The translations under genes were made by a program, and so were the position numbers. This document shows, in pieces, positions 1 to 7,439 of a DNA stretch of 64,000 bases (position 1 is its first letter; each line of letters begins with the position of its first letter). The notes under the pieces are model-generated. The model was not told the origin of the DNA. It saw only the letters and a list, made by a program, of their open reading frames with translations, and did no database searches. Source of the stretch: Aalborgiella sp963841045 (GTDB lineage Bacteria; Pseudomonadota; Gammaproteobacteria; Burkholderiales; Burkholderiaceae_C); the NCBI GenBank assembly GCA_963841045.1, contig CAWJBD010000005.1, positions 62,001 through 126,000 of the forward strand, read 5' to 3'.

Positions 1-66
1 TGAATTGGGTGGAGATATTTCAACTTGGGACATGGTTTTAAAAATGATAGTTTGTATGAAGCAAAT

Positions 67-1251
67 TTACGCCAGCGCAGCGTAAACCAAGTTTCTGAAG
101 AGTGGGCGATAGTAGTCGCGCTGATTAGGCGCTTGAATCATCATGATGGCAAACATATCGAGTGCAGGGTCCACAAAAAAACTGGTTCCTGCAATGCCGC
201 CCCAATAGTACAAACCTGCCGAACCTAAAACCGAACTGATGCCGGCTTCTTTGCGAATGGCAAAACCCAAACCAAAACCATGCCCCGGTGACAAGAGTTC
301 GCCCGACGCACCAGCGCGGTTCACAGGAATGCTGCCCAAGTGGTCGGCTGTCATCATTTGCACTGTGTGGCGGCTTAATAAACGCACACCATCGAGCTCA
401 CCTTTGTTCAACATGAACTGCAAAAATCTTGCGTAGTCTGAAGCAGTCGATGCCAGTCCACCGCCGCCCGACTCAAACAATGGTGGTGTGTGGATGTTGA
501 TCATCTTCAACTGAATGCCGCCATCTGGGTCTTTTTTGAATGGTTCGGCAATGCGGTGGTGTTTTTCTTCTGGCACGCTAAAACCCGTCTCCAACATGCC
601 CAATGGCGTAAAAATGTGTTGTTGCAAAAACTCACTCAATTTTTGCCCGCTGACCACTTCCACCAAAGCGCCCAGCACATCGGTGGCACGGCTGTATTCC
701 CACGCCGTACCTGGTTCAAACTGCAAAGGCAAAGTGGCCAATAATTTCGAAAACTCGGCATTGTTCGCGTCACGCAAACTCATGCCAATTTTTGAGCTGC
801 GATAAGCCTTTTGCACCGCTGTGTTGCCTAAAAATTCATAGGTCAAACCCGATGTGTGGCGCAGCAGGTCTTGTATCGTTGCATCGTTTTTCGTAGAGAC
901 ATAAGAGACTTCCCCATTCGCTTCAAGCGCCACTCGTTGCTTGGAAAATTCTGGCAGATACTTGCTAACCGAATCGTTCAACAGCAACTTACCTTGCTCC
1001 ATCAGCATCATCACCGCCACCGACACAATCGGTTTGGTCATGGAATAAATGCGGAATATGGAATCCAGCGCCATTGCAGTGCCATCGTTGGGGTTCTGTT
1101 GACCCAAAGCCTCAAACACCAACTCTTTCCCGCCCTGCACCACTTTCACCACCGCACCCGGCAAACGTTGTTTGTCAATCTCTGACTGCAAGGTGGCAAT
1201 CAATCTGGTTTTGCGGTCTTTGTTCATGTAATTTTGCGTGGAGGTTTGCAT
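67..1251 (-). CDS. Serine hydrolase, class C beta-lactamase/esterase family
   Basis: A protein of about 394 residues of the beta-lactamase-like serine hydrolase family (EstB-type esterases and class C relatives). The catalytic SxxK motif is visible as SMTK in FRIYSMTKP near residue 90, followed by the expected YSR tyrosine motif (WEYSRATDVLG) near residue 190. The C-terminal part carries a GHGFGLGF stretch and a GGIAGTSFFVDP segment in the position of the third active-site motif. There is no clear signal peptide, so it is probably a cytoplasmic esterase or peptidase-like enzyme rather than a resistance lactamase. An in-frame GTG lies two codons upstream; ATG at 1251 is preferred although no good ribosome site is seen. 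It is divergent from the DsbA-like gene. Confidence 0.85.
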   Translation of the reverse strand: MQTSTQNYMNKDRKTRLIATLQSEIDKQRLPGAVVKVVQGGKELVFEALGQQNPNDGTAMALDSIFRIYSMTKPIVSVAVMMLMEQGKLLLNDSVSKYLPEFSKQRVALEANGEVSYVSTKNDATIQDLLRHTSGLTYEFLGNTAVQKAYRSSKIGMSLRDANNAEFSKLLATLPLQFEPGTAWEYSRATDVLGALVEVVSGQKLSEFLQQHIFTPLGMLETGFSVPEEKHHRIAEPFKKDPDGGIQLKMINIHTPPLFESGGGGLASTASDYARFLQFMLNKGELDGVRLLSRHTVQMMTADHLGSIPVNRAGASGELLSPGHGFGLGFAIRKEAGISSVLGSAGLYYWGGIAGTSFFVDPALDMFAIMMIQAPNQRDYYRPLFRNLVYAALA

Positions 1252-1423
1252 GCGCACTTAATCTTTCATTAACTTTTGCAAATTCTTTGATGCGCGATTA
1301 TCCCACCTGTTGCACGGGGCTTATGTATCCATTGTTTGATGCTTATATATGGCTTATATATACTTCGTTCATATTTGGCTTCTAGCAAGCCAATCTTTCT
1401 AAACGAATCGTTTTCAATTCAAT

Positions 1424-2083
1424 ATGTCAAACAAATCCCTCATCTACGTTGGCGACCCCATGTGTTCATGGTGTTATGGTTTTGGTGTGCCTTTGCAAGC
1501 CTTGCTGCAAAGCTTGCCAGATGTGCCTTTGAACTTGGTTTTGGGTGGCTTGCGTGCTTACAACAAAGAAGTGATGCCCGACAATTTGAAAGCCACCATT
1601 CACCAACACTGGGATGCTGTGCATAAACGCTCTGGCAAACCCTTTGGCACTGGCCAGTTTGACCGCGCAGGCTACATTTACGATACCGAACCCGCTTGCC
1701 GCGCAGTGGTCACCATTCGCAATTTAGCACCATCGCAAACTTTGGTGATGTACCACGCGGTGCAGCACGCTTTTTACGCCTTGGGGCACGACATCACACA
1801 AACACAGGTACTGGCCGATATTTGGCAAGGTATACAAACGCTGCAAGCCAACAAAGTACCACCACAAATGTTGTTGACCCGCGATGAATTTGTAGCAGCG
1901 TTTGAAAGCGACAAGATGAAAATGCTCACACACGTCGATTTTGAGCAAGTGCAGCAATGGGGCATTCAGGGCTTTCCAGCGTTAATCGCTGTCAATGGCG
2001 AGCAAGGTCATATGGTTGCCAACGGCTACATGGAAGCGACAGACATGTTGCAACGCGTGCAGGCGGTTTTTACGACAAATTGA
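1424..2083 (+). CDS. DsbA/FrnE-family thioredoxin-fold protein
   Basis: A 219-residue DsbA-like thioredoxin-fold protein. The N-terminus reads directly into the first strand and a CSWC redox motif (DPMCSWCYGF, residues 11-20), typical of the cytoplasmic FrnE/DsbA family. A cis-proline loop is suggested by QGFPALIAVNG near residue 185. No signal peptide is present, so a cytoplasmic disulfide or thiol oxidoreductase role is inferred. It lies immediately upstream of the copper-handling genes, so it may help repair thiols or disulfides under copper stress, but that link rests only on position. Confidence 0.85.
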   Translation: MSNKSLIYVGDPMCSWCYGFGVPLQALLQSLPDVPLNLVLGGLRAYNKEVMPDNLKATIHQHWDAVHKRSGKPFGTGQFDRAGYIYDTEPACRAVVTIRNLAPSQTLVMYHAVQHAFYALGHDITQTQVLADIWQGIQTLQANKVPPQMLLTRDEFVAAFESDKMKMLTHVDFEQVQQWGIQGFPALIAVNGEQGHMVANGYMEATDMLQRVQAVFTTN

Positions 2084-2122
2084 TTGCTGGAACTTAAAGC
2101 AGACTTTCGTTATCATAGAACC

Positions 2123-2536
2123 ATGCGCCGCATTGTTTTTATCCTCATGATCGCTCTGCTCCCCATTCGTGGTTGGTTAGGCGAAGCCATGGCGACCGAC
2201 ATGGCTGCTATGAATTTAATAGCACCTCAGGCAATAAATACGCCGTCTACAGGCCAAAAACACCATGAATCCAGCATGCCCGACTGCGACATGCACAAAA
2301 ACATGGATGCCAGCCAAAGCGAAGAAGTGCAAACCCAATCTACTTGCAACAGTTGCCAAGCCTGCCACGCCACTGGCTTGGTCAATTCCATCCCAGTGAT
2401 TCCAAGCATCGCCAGCGCAATCAGCCGTACCACTCGCGCACATCGCGCAGTTGGCCAGCGCCAGTATCGCGTTGGGTCAAAAACCACCCATTCTGTAATT
2501 CTCCAGCCCAAACTCCGTCTGTACTTTGCAGGCTAG
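2123..2536 (+). CDS. Small Cys/Met/His-containing exported protein of copper locus
   Basis: A 137-residue protein starting at ATG 2123 (MRRIVFILMIALLPIRGW), which gives a hydrophobic signal or anchor segment. The middle contains metal-ligand-rich sequence (HHESSMPDCDMHKNMD) and a CNSCQACH motif. This composition resembles small DUF2946-type proteins found beside copper resistance genes, but I cannot assign a family firmly. Codons around residues 28-46 are supplied by a copy of the dispersed palindromic repeat that reads through in frame. It is followed by the TolC-like gene and multicopper oxidase, so a periplasmic copper-binding role is inferred. Confidence 0.6.
   Translation: MRRIVFILMIALLPIRGWLGEAMATDMAAMNLIAPQAINTPSTGQKHHESSMPDCDMHKNMDASQSEEVQTQSTCNSCQACHATGLVNSIPVIPSIASAISRTTRAHRAVGQRQYRVGSKTTHSVILQPKLRLYFAG
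2206..2262 (+). repeat. Dispersed palindromic repeat, copy inside a coding sequence
   Basis: Near-consensus copy of the window's palindromic repeat: GCTATgaatttaATAGC arms, then AGGCAATAAATACGCCG and CTACAGGCCAA. It lies wholly inside the preceding small exported protein, with no stop and no frame change, and is translated as AMNLIAPQAINTPSTGQ. All other close copies in the window are intergenic. Confidence 0.8.
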
Positions 2537-2623
2537 TGCTTTGGGATGCGACTTCTTTTGGCGCATGTGCAATCTTGCGTCCAATCGTCACAACCCATGT
2601 CCGAACTCATTTTGGAGAATTCA

Positions 2624-3598
2624 GTGAAACCTATTTTTTATAAACCACTTGCATTGGCTGCTTTCCTGCTTGCCAACATGACTGCCAATGCGAGCATGGC
2701 ACAAACACCTACCCCATCCAATGCATTACCCTACACATCACCCACTGCCGAATACACTCCGTTTGTAGACGAAAAAGTGAAGCCTTGGAAAGAAGCCAAC
2801 GATGCTGTTGGAAAAATGGGTGGTTGGCGCGAATATGCCAAAGAAGCCATTGCGCAAACTTCCACCGCAGAATCAGCTTCAGCCCATTCTGCCAAACCAA
2901 TTTACAACGCAGAGTGGGTAGCAAAAGCACCTTTGCCTGTGCGATTGGCCTGGCTAGAAGCGGTGTCTAAGCAAGCGCAGGCGGAACAAGCCAAACAGAG
3001 CCAACATGCCGCTCAAACCAGCAGCGAATTGGCCAGGCGCATGCGTACCGTGGGCAATGTAACGCGGTTACAGCAAGCCACTCAGCACTTGATGTATGCC
3101 GAAGCCAGTGCGCTGGCGCTTAAGACCGCACATGAAGCTGCTGACGCACGCGGACACTTCATTCGCGCTTTGGGCTTGAATGAAGAGTCAGCAAAAACGC
3201 TTTTCAAATCAAATTCATTACCCATAGCGCTGCGAGAACTACCTGTGCAAGCTATGCCTGAATCTGTGTTGGCCAGCGTTGTGCGCATACCCCGTTACGA
3301 ACGCTATGCATCGAGCGCGCCTTCCGAATTGCGTAGCAGCTATGCAGCGTATCGACATGCTTACGATTTGGCGAAACACCATCGTGATGCCATCTTGCCT
3401 CTGCACACCATCATGACTGAAGAAGCATTGCTGCGATACAACGGCATGTTCATCGGCACACAAGAGTTGTTGGCGCAAAGCCGTGAAGAACGCAAAGCGG
3501 TGATGGAATCTATCAGCGCTTTGCAGCAATTTTGGCAAGCCGAAGCGGTGTTTCAAGACATGTTGCTTACGCAACAACGCGCCAATCCTTTTGAATAA
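2624..3598 (+). CDS. TolC-like/outer-membrane-efflux-type protein of copper locus
   Basis: About 324 residues from a GTG start at 2624, chosen because GGAG sits six bases upstream and the resulting N-terminus is a good signal peptide (KPIFYKPLALAAFLLANMTANASMAQ). The mature part is long, helical and alanine-rich with many heptad-like segments, as in outer-membrane efflux (TolC/CusC) proteins. The KPWKEANDAVGKMGGWREYAKEA region matches my memory of TolC-family proteins located next to copper oxidases in Burkholderiales. It is shorter than a full TolC (about 420-480), so it could be a periplasmic relative. Its stop overlaps the beginning of the multicopper oxidase reading frame, which suggests one operon. 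Confidence 0.6.
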   Translation: MKPIFYKPLALAAFLLANMTANASMAQTPTPSNALPYTSPTAEYTPFVDEKVKPWKEANDAVGKMGGWREYAKEAIAQTSTAESASAHSAKPIYNAEWVAKAPLPVRLAWLEAVSKQAQAEQAKQSQHAAQTSSELARRMRTVGNVTRLQQATQHLMYAEASALALKTAHEAADARGHFIRALGLNEESAKTLFKSNSLPIALRELPVQAMPESVLASVVRIPRYERYASSAPSELRSSYAAYRHAYDLAKHHRDAILPLHTIMTEEALLRYNGMFIGTQELLAQSREERKAVMESISALQQFWQAEAVFQDMLLTQQRANPFE

Positions 3599-3620
3599 GC
3601 CATTGCAATCAATTAATGAA

Positions 3621-5090
3621 ATGAACAACATGATTCACAACAATCCAACTAAAACCACGCCCGCAACAACTGCTACACGCCGCCATTTTTTAGGCGGCGC
3701 AGGCGTGATTGCAGCCGCCGTGACGGCAAGTGCTGTCAGCAAAGTAGCCCTCGCTGCCATTCCTGAACCGATGCTGCAAACCAAACCCGATACCATGCCA
3801 CCGCTCATCCCGCAATCTGGTCAGCCGTACAACCCGGTTGTCACCTTGAACGGATGGACTTTACCGTGGCGCATGAACCAGGGCGTGAAAGAGTTTCACC
3901 TCGTTGCCGAACCGGTGGTGCGTGAGATGGCGCCCGGCTTCAAAGCACATTTGTGGGGCTACAACGGACAATCGCCAGGCCCGACGATTGAGGTGATCGA
4001 AGGCGACCGCGTGCGCATTTACGTTACCAACAAGTTGCCTGAACACACCAGCGTGCACTGGCACGGACAACGCTTGCCCAATGGCATGGACGGTGTATCA
4101 GGACTGACACAAAAATCTATCCAACCCGGCAAAACCTTTGTCTACGAATTTGTGGCACGCCGCCCTGGCACATTCATGTACCACCCGCATGCCGATGAAA
4201 TGACGCAAATGGCCATGGGCATGATGGGCATGTGGATTACCCATCCTAAGACGAAACACCCGCTCATCAGCGAGGTGGACAGGGATTTTTGCTTTTTGCT
4301 CAGCTCGTATGACATTGACCCAGGTGCTTACACTCCCAAAATCATGACCATGACCGACTTTAATTTGTGGACATGGAACAGCCGCATCTTTCCTGGTATT
4401 GATTCGCTCAACGTGCGCCACATGGACAAAGTGCGCATCCGCGTGGGTAATTTGACCATGACGAACCACCCCATTCACCTGCATGGGCATGAGTTTGAAG
4501 TGACCGGCACCGACGGCGGACCTGTGCCCAAAAGTGCGCGCTGGCCTGAAGTGACCACTGATGTTGCCGTGGGGCAAATGCGGCAATTTGAGTTTTTAGC
4601 AGACGAATTGGGCGACTGGGCTTTCCATTGCCACAAATCGCACCACACCATGAACGCCATGGGACACGATGTTCCTACACTGATTGGTGTGGACCACCGT
4701 GGCATCACCCAAGCCGTTACCAAGGTGGTTCCCGACTACATGGTGATGGGCGAACGCGGCATGGCCGACATGGGCGAAATGAGCATGGAATTGCCTGCCA
4801 ACACCGCCCCCATGATGACAGGTGCTGGCCCCTTTGGTGGCGTGGAGATGGGCGGCATGTTCAGTGTATTGAAAGTGCGCAAAGAACAAAAACCGGGCGA
4901 CTATAGTAACCCTGCTTGGTACCAACACCCTGAGAGTACGGTGGCATTTGAAGTCAACGCCAGAGTAGCTGACCCCGTTCGGTTCAAAGCCGAAACCAAG
5001 TCATCCATGCCACTTCAACAAACCAAGCCAACCCCAGTGGAAGTGCAAATTCGCAAACCGCAGGGAACGGGAGGACATGCCCATCATTGA
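3621..5090 (+). CDS. Multicopper oxidase (CopA-type), Tat-exported
   Basis: A 489-residue periplasmic multicopper oxidase. A twin-arginine signal (RRHFLGGAGVIAAAV) is near residue 20. All four copper-ligand blocks are visible: HWHG in SVHWHGQRLPNG, HPHAD in FMYHPHADEM, HPIHLHGHEF, and the type 1 block FHCHKSHHTMNAMGH. The C-terminal section is methionine-rich (MADMGEMSMELP, GGVEMGGMF), typical of copper-tolerance oxidases of the CopA/CueO group. The probable role is oxidation of Cu(I) in the periplasm. Start candidates are ATG 3621 or 3630, neither with a clear ribosome site. It sits between a TolC-like gene and a CusF-like copper chaperone. Confidence 0.93.
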   Translation: MNNMIHNNPTKTTPATTATRRHFLGGAGVIAAAVTASAVSKVALAAIPEPMLQTKPDTMPPLIPQSGQPYNPVVTLNGWTLPWRMNQGVKEFHLVAEPVVREMAPGFKAHLWGYNGQSPGPTIEVIEGDRVRIYVTNKLPEHTSVHWHGQRLPNGMDGVSGLTQKSIQPGKTFVYEFVARRPGTFMYHPHADEMTQMAMGMMGMWITHPKTKHPLISEVDRDFCFLLSSYDIDPGAYTPKIMTMTDFNLWTWNSRIFPGIDSLNVRHMDKVRIRVGNLTMTNHPIHLHGHEFEVTGTDGGPVPKSARWPEVTTDVAVGQMRQFEFLADELGDWAFHCHKSHHTMNAMGHDVPTLIGVDHRGITQAVTKVVPDYMVMGERGMADMGEMSMELPANTAPMMTGAGPFGGVEMGGMFSVLKVRKEQKPGDYSNPAWYQHPESTVAFEVNARVADPVRFKAETKSSMPLQQTKPTPVEVQIRKPQGTGGHAHH

Positions 5091-5106
5091 TGCAAAGGCT
5101 CAATGA

Positions 5107-5175
5107 TTACTATATTTTTAATAGCATACCAGGCAATTTATACGCCGGCTACAACCATATTTTTCATATATTTTA
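5107..5175 (+). repeat. Dispersed palindromic repeat, intergenic copy
   Basis: Copy of the roughly 70-bp repeat between the multicopper oxidase and the CusF-like gene. It has TACTATatttttAATAGCA arms (one arm degenerate), then AGGCAATTTATACGCCGGCTACA and an AT-rich tail ending TTCATATATTTT. It lies 16 bases upstream of the CusF-like start codon, so it is probably transcribed in the leader. Confidence 0.8.
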
Positions 5176-5191
5176 ATTGCAAAGGACTACC

Positions 5192-5491
5192 ATGAAGTAC
5201 ACAAGAATCGCCACCATCGCTTTAGCTATTGCCGCATTTGGCAATAGCGTACAAGCGCAAGCCACGCTGCCGCCTGCCCAAGCTGAAGTACGCAAAATAG
5301 ATTTAGAGAATAAAAAAATCACCCTCAAACATGGCGAAATCAAAAACCTCAACATGCCGGGAATGACCATGGTGTTTGTGGTGAAAGATGCAAAATTATT
5401 AGACGATGTGAAAACGGGAGATAAAGTTAGCTTCACGGCTGATCACATCAATGGCGAGTTCACGGTTTTATCAATCAAAAAATCGAACTGA
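5192..5491 (+). CDS. CusF-like periplasmic copper-binding protein
   Basis: A 99-residue exported protein: signal peptide with cleavage near ...GNSVQAQA, followed by one small beta-barrel (CusF_Ec domain). The diagnostic Cu(I)/Ag(I) ligands are visible in the order seen in CusF: His in ITLKHGEIKNL and the two methionines in NLNMPGMTMVF. It probably hands copper to the neighbouring oxidase or to an export system. The ATG at 5192 is preferred because AAAGGA precedes it by five bases; an upstream in-frame TTG would destroy the signal peptide. Confidence 0.92.
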   Translation: MKYTRIATIALAIAAFGNSVQAQATLPPAQAEVRKIDLENKKITLKHGEIKNLNMPGMTMVFVVKDAKLLDDVKTGDKVSFTADHINGEFTVLSIKKSN

Positions 5492-5523
5492 AACTTTCCA
5501 TCGTCATATGCTATAGTTTAAGC

Positions 5524-6636
5524 ATGACTCCCGTCGATGCAAGGATGAACCACATAGCCGTTGCGCGGCGCAGCGTTCTCGAAGATCGCGGCTCGCTGCC
5601 GAGCAGCCATATCGACAGCTGGATAGAGCGCTCATGGAAACGATGCCTCTCCAAGGGCTTTCAGCCGCAAACCGCCGTTGAATTCGCACAAATCAGCAGA
5701 CAAGATTTGCATCGCGTGGAGATAGAAAACCACGACCTGTTATGTGCCGCCAAACCCTTGATGGATAAATTAGGGCGCGCTATAGCCAATACCAACTATT
5801 TCGCAATTTTGACCAATGCGCACGGCATTGTGATTGATACAAATGGGCCAATTGATCAATCTGACAAACGCGCCAGATTGATCAGCAGAATTGGCGTAGA
5901 TTTGTCCGAGCATACCGTAGGCACCACCGCCATTGGCGCAGCATTGACCGAACTACAACCGGTTTGGTTACACCGTGGTGAGCATTTCTTCAACGACAAC
6001 ACCGCATTCAGCTGCGCCGGCTCGCCTTTGTTTGGATCAACGGGACAATGCATTGGCATGCTGGACCTGACTGGCATCATGGTGCCAGAACGCCCTGAGC
6101 TGAAACACCTGACCTCATTAACCGCTCGTACAATTGAAAACGCGCTGCTACTGCAACAGCCACACAATTTACTGTTGCGCATCAATTGGCCAGGCCAACC
6201 GCTGGGCGAAGACACCGACGGGTTGATAGCGCTGGACAACGATGGCAATATCTTAGGTGCCAACCAATCCGCACGATTCATGGTGCCGCAATTAGCGCAG
6301 CTCTCCAAAAGTGCAGGCATGCATGCCAGCGACTTGTTTGCCATGTCGTTTTCTATGCTGTTTGACAGTTCTCGTCGCTCACATGCTGCCATCGAGGTGC
6401 CGCTTTGGTCAGGTTTACGCATCATCGCTTTGGCCTTGCGTCCTGAAAACGAACGCATCAACATGCACATCCGTACCGATTCCCTCCATGCCAGCCAGGC
6501 GTTGCGAGATGTAGAAACTGAGATGATCAAGCAAGCTGTTGACCAAGCTCGAGGCAATATTGCACAAGCCGCACGCGATTTGGGAATTAGTCGTGCAACG
6601 CTATATCGAAAATTAGCGACAAAAAAACTGACATAA
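5524..6636 (+). CDS. AcoR-like GAF/Fis-type transcriptional regulator lacking an AAA+ domain
   Basis: A 370-residue regulator. The N-terminal half resembles the sensory part of AcoR-type sigma-54 activators (SWIERSWKRC opening, GAF-like region with VDLSEHTVGTTAIGAAL and HFFNDNTAFSCAGSPLF). The extreme C-terminus is a Fis-type helix-turn-helix (ARGNIAQAARDLGISRATLYRKL). The central ATPase domain with Walker A and GAFTGA motifs, found in true sigma-54 activators, is absent, and the frame is continuous, so this is not a frameshift artefact. It is immediately upstream of and co-directional with the aor operon, so it is the obvious candidate to control aldehyde oxidoreductase expression. Ligand unknown. 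Confidence 0.85.
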   Translation: MTPVDARMNHIAVARRSVLEDRGSLPSSHIDSWIERSWKRCLSKGFQPQTAVEFAQISRQDLHRVEIENHDLLCAAKPLMDKLGRAIANTNYFAILTNAHGIVIDTNGPIDQSDKRARLISRIGVDLSEHTVGTTAIGAALTELQPVWLHRGEHFFNDNTAFSCAGSPLFGSTGQCIGMLDLTGIMVPERPELKHLTSLTARTIENALLLQQPHNLLLRINWPGQPLGEDTDGLIALDNDGNILGANQSARFMVPQLAQLSKSAGMHASDLFAMSFSMLFDSSRRSHAAIEVPLWSGLRIIALALRPENERINMHIRTDSLHASQALRDVETEMIKQAVDQARGNIAQAARDLGISRATLYRKLATKKLT

Positions 6637-6920
6637 GTTGGCACACATTCAGTTCATGTAGGTTTGTGCCTTCATGCGATCTGCCGAATACGCATCAACA
6701 AGTGCCGAGATGATTCACTTATCCAGCGTTTTTAAAAACTAAAACGCTTCATGAATGTCTCATTTTGAGAATACACGCTCACCACTAGGGTTAATACTTA
6801 TCTCTGAGGCTCAAAATTTCGTGTCCAATGCTATGCATAAGAATTCATAGGCTTAGCAATTGGTTTATTTTCAATTGCATGCCTTTAACTTGATTTGTTC
6901 AATAAAGATGGAGGACTGAC
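6637..6920 (+). promoter_or_regulatory. aor operon upstream region with inverted repeats
   Basis: Non-coding gap between the regulator and aorA. Two inverted repeats are visible: GGCACA at 6640-6645 pairing with TGTGCC at 6665-6670, and TCTCA-TTT-TGAGA at 6758-6770 within TGTCTCATTTTGAGAATA. The second resembles in style the dyads bound by Fis-type AcoR regulators. I see no sigma-54 element with the required GG-N10-GC spacing. The aorA start has GGAGG just upstream (6911-6915). Confidence 0.4.
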
Positions 6921-7397
6921 ATGCAAAAAATGCTGCACATCAACGCAGACAAGTGCACCGGCTGTTTGCAGTGCGAAATGGCTTGTGCTTTTGAAAACTA
7001 TGGCACTTTTGCCACGGCCAAATCGCGCATCAAGGTCTTCAACTTCCACGAAACAGGTAAAAAAGTACCGTACACCTGCACCCAATGCGACGAGGCTTGG
7101 TGCTTGCACGCTTGCCCGGTAGAAGCCATCACGGTTGACAAAGCCACAGGCGCAAAAGTGGTGAACGAAGCCACCTGTGTGGGTTGCAAAGTTTGCACCA
7201 TTGCCTGCCCGTTTGGCACGATCAACTACGTTGAAACCACTGGCAAAGTTCAAAAATGTGACCTGTGTGGCGGCGACCCAGCTTGTGCTACCGCTTGCCC
7301 AACATCGGCTATCACCTATGTCGATGCCAACTGGACCGGCATTGGCAAGATGGAACAGTGGGCGAATAAATTAGGCAATCAACCGGCTGCTGCCTGA
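6921..7397 (+). CDS. aorA: Aldehyde oxidoreductase ferredoxin subunit (AorA)
   Basis: A 158-residue polyferredoxin of the DMSO-reductase/HycB type with four cysteine clusters for [4Fe-4S] centres: CTGCLQCEMAC, CTQCDEAWCLHACP, CVGCKVCTIACP and CDLCGGDPACATACP. No signal peptide, so cytoplasmic. In the characterised Aromatoleum enzyme, AorA is the electron-transfer subunit linking tungsten subunit AorB to flavoprotein AorC. Gene order here is the same and spacing to aorB is 42 bases, with a ribosome site (AGGAG) before aorB. Assignment rests on cysteine pattern plus context. Confidence 0.9.
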   Translation: MQKMLHINADKCTGCLQCEMACAFENYGTFATAKSRIKVFNFHETGKKVPYTCTQCDEAWCLHACPVEAITVDKATGAKVVNEATCVGCKVCTIACPFGTINYVETTGKVQKCDLCGGDPACATACPTSAITYVDANWTGIGKMEQWANKLGNQPAAA

Positions 7398-7439
7398 GTT
7401 GATGTTGACAACTAAGCAATTTCATTAGGAGAACACATC

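Noticed and set aside
1..66. Gene at the extreme left edge
   Set aside because: The short open frame there overlaps the serine hydrolase antisense and has no coding features.
67..1251. Antibiotic-resistance beta-lactamase
   Set aside because: No signal peptide is seen, and the family is dominated by esterases and peptidases.
6850..6885. Sigma-54 promoter upstream of aorA (TTGG...TTGC)
   Set aside because: The distance between the GG and GC elements is 13 bases instead of 10, and the neighbouring regulator lacks the AAA+ domain needed for sigma-54.
7366..7400. Repeat-like TTAGGCAATCAACCGGCTGC at the aorA 3' end
   Set aside because: It lacks the TGCTAT/ATAGCA arms and the AT tail, and the match is short, so it is probably chance.
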